From assembly GCA_964345395.1 (NCBI GenBank), contig CAYFRA010000003.1, positions 1-64,000 on the forward strand: 64,000 bases of DNA, written 5' to 3'. Both the position numbers and the translations under genes were made by a program. The notes under the pieces were generated by a model. The model was not told where the DNA came from, ran no database searches, and was given only the letters and a program-made list of their open reading frames with translations. This document shows, piece by piece, positions 62,755 through 64,000 of this stretch. Position 1 is the first letter of the stretch, and each line of letters begins with the position of its first letter. Origin of the DNA: UPXZ01 sp964345395. GTDB lineage: Bacteria; Bacteroidota; Bacteroidia; Bacteroidales; Paludibacteraceae.

Positions 62755-64000
62755 ATGAATTTTTCATCCATCTCAAAAAGAGTTTTAATCATAGCCTTGG
62801 TTACTATCTTTGGCTATCAACAAGCTTTTACAAAAGATATTTCACCTATTCAGAAAAGAAAAATTGAGCAAGTTATTAGTGCCATTTTCACCCTATATGT
62901 AGATACGATCAACGATGAAACTTTGGCTGAGAATAGCATCAGAGCCCTTTTAGAAGATTTAGACCCACACTCCAACTACATTCCGAGCAAAGAGGTGCAA
63001 CGCGTACATGAACAGTTGGATGGCAACTTTGAAGGTGTTGGTATCCAATTTCAGATGATTAAAGATACCATCAACGTTATACAAACCATCAGCGGCACAC
63101 CTGCCGAAAAAGTGGGAATGAGAGCCGGTGATAAAATCACCCACATCGAAAAGGAGCTTGTAGCCGGAGTAAAGATACAAAACACAGATATCTTCTCCCG
63201 ACTGCGCGGCAAAAAAGGAACAACTGTAGAGGTAACCGTTTTGAGGGGTAAGGAGGAAATCATCTTCAAAATCATACGCGATAAAATCCCTATCTATAGC
63301 ATAGATGCGGCATATATGCTGACAGAAACCATCGGATTTATCAAAATCAACTCTTTTGGTGCAAATACAACAAGTGAGTTTTTGAGTGCGATGATCAAAC
63401 TAAAAAAAGAAGGGATGAAAGATTTGGTGCTCAGCTTGGAGGGCAACGGTGGTGGCTATATGCACACGGCCATCAATTTGGCTAACTATTTTTTAGAAGA
63501 CAAACAACTTATTGTCTATACAGAAGGCGATAACAGTCCACGCAATGAAGCTAAAGCAAGCAGCAAGAGCAGTTTTGAAAATGGGCGAGTAGTGGTTCTT
63601 ATCAACGAATACTCTGCCTCAGCAAGCGAAATTGTGAGTGGAGCTCTTCAAGATTGGGATAGAGCGGTGATTGTAGGACGCCGCACATTTGGCAAAGGCT
63701 TGGTGCAACGCGAAATCCGCCTTATTGATGGCTCTATATTGCGACTAACCATAGCAAAATACCACACACCATCTGGCAGAAGTATTCAGAAACCCTATCA
63801 GGAGGGCAGAAAAGATTATGCAAAAGATATTGAAAACCGCTTCAACCGTGGTGAGTTTATGCACGCTGACAGCATCAATTTTCCCGACTCCTTGCAGTAT
63901 AAAACATTGAAATTGGGTCGCACTGTGTATGGTGGCGGAGGCATTATGCCCGATGTTTTTATTCCATTTGACACATTGGAGAATACCAAATATCACCGAA
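62755..64000 (+). CDS. C-terminal processing protease, S41 family (3' end cut by window edge)
   Basis: 415 codons are visible and open to the window edge. A signal peptide or anchor (RVLIIALVTIFGYQQAFT) is followed by a helical domain and a PDZ domain (about 89-165, GVGIQFQMIKDTINVIQTIS and KVGMRAGDKITHIE). The S41 core has INEYSASASEIVSG with the predicted catalytic Ser289 and, 25 residues on, Lys314 in TFGKGLVQ. This is the same Ser-Lys spacing as in E. coli Prc. It processes or degrades envelope proteins. Confidence 0.93.
   Translation, partial: MNFSSISKRVLIIALVTIFGYQQAFTKDISPIQKRKIEQVISAIFTLYVDTINDETLAENSIRALLEDLDPHSNYIPSKEVQRVHEQLDGNFEGVGIQFQMIKDTINVIQTISGTPAEKVGMRAGDKITHIEKELVAGVKIQNTDIFSRLRGKKGTTVEVTVLRGKEEIIFKIIRDKIPIYSIDAAYMLTETIGFIKINSFGANTTSEFLSAMIKLKKEGMKDLVLSLEGNGGGYMHTAINLANYFLEDKQLIVYTEGDNSPRNEAKASSKSSFENGRVVVLINEYSASASEIVSGALQDWDRAVIVGRRTFGKGLVQREIRLIDGSILRLTIAKYHTPSGRSIQKPYQEGRKDYAKDIENRFNRGEFMHADSINFPDSLQYKTLKLGRTVYGGGGIMPDVFIPFDTLENTKYHR

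Noticed and set aside
1..64000. CRISPR arrays, insertion sequences, prophage, integrons, defence islands, tRNA/rRNA
   Set aside because: No regularly spaced repeats, transposase, integrase or phage genes, and no cloverleaf-forming intergenic sequence, were seen on either strand.

Overview
This is an AT-rich, densely coded chromosomal window from a member of the Bacteroidota, probably Bacteroidales or a relative. The evidence is a complete porP/gldK-L-M-N core operon of the type IX secretion system (T9SS), the small histone-H1-like protein Hc1, promoters of the Bacteroidota type (-7 element TAnnTTTG) in front of many genes, little Shine-Dalgarno signal, and many exported proteins with Gln directly after the signal-peptidase site. 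Three 100-N blocks show that it is a scaffolded draft assembly. No phage, insertion sequence, CRISPR array, tRNA or rRNA was seen. The gene content is mostly core, and I found no convincing undescribed system.

Layout. 0-9 kb: trxA (partial), dnaE, an orphan lipoprotein, an Lrp/AsnC regulator with trpS, and purH. 8.5-14.2 kb: the cell-shape cluster mreB-mreC-mreD-mrdA(PBP2)-rodA. 14.3-15.8 kb: two tandem paralogous outer-membrane beta-barrel genes. 15.8-18.6 kb: mnmA and glycyl-tRNA synthetase. 18.8-25.0 kb: the T9SS core operon on the minus strand. It diverges from a wza-wzc exopolysaccharide export pair (25.3-28.7 kb). 28.8-36.2 kb: the Hc1 gene, a glutaminyl cyclase, a DUF4831 protein, an EamA transporter, rplU-rpmA, udp-mnmE and a tiny YgjV-like membrane protein. 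36.4-43.8 kb: a secreted Ser/Arg/Asn-rich low-complexity protein, pckA, zwf and htpG. 44.0-51.7 kb: a truncated barrel-like gene, rsfS-ftsH, then cdsA - acyltransferase - Wzy/ligase-like protein - Stealth phosphotransferase. 51.8-61.3 kb (minus strand): a DUF2141 protein, an AraC-type membrane regulator, an OstA/LptA-like protein, three SurA/parvulin-type chaperones and guaB. 61.5-64 kb: a TlpA-like thioredoxin, a TatD-like hydrolase and a truncated S41 protease.

How the genes work together. The window is dominated by envelope construction: wall elongation (Mre/RodA/PBP2), phospholipid synthesis (CdsA, acyltransferase), outer-membrane assembly (OstA-like protein, parvulin chaperones), polymer export (Wza/Wzc, Wzy-like, Stealth) and protein secretion (T9SS). 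The glutaminyl cyclase fits eleven window proteins whose predicted mature N-terminus is Gln.

Points worth a second look: two of the three N-gaps are false (identical 55-bp flanks) and hide intact genes; palindromes sit at the predicted start sites of the porP and zwf transcripts; GldL carries a glycine-rich insert; a promoter element lies inside a terminator loop; and the mreB-mreC junction has a hairpin followed by a TTG start.
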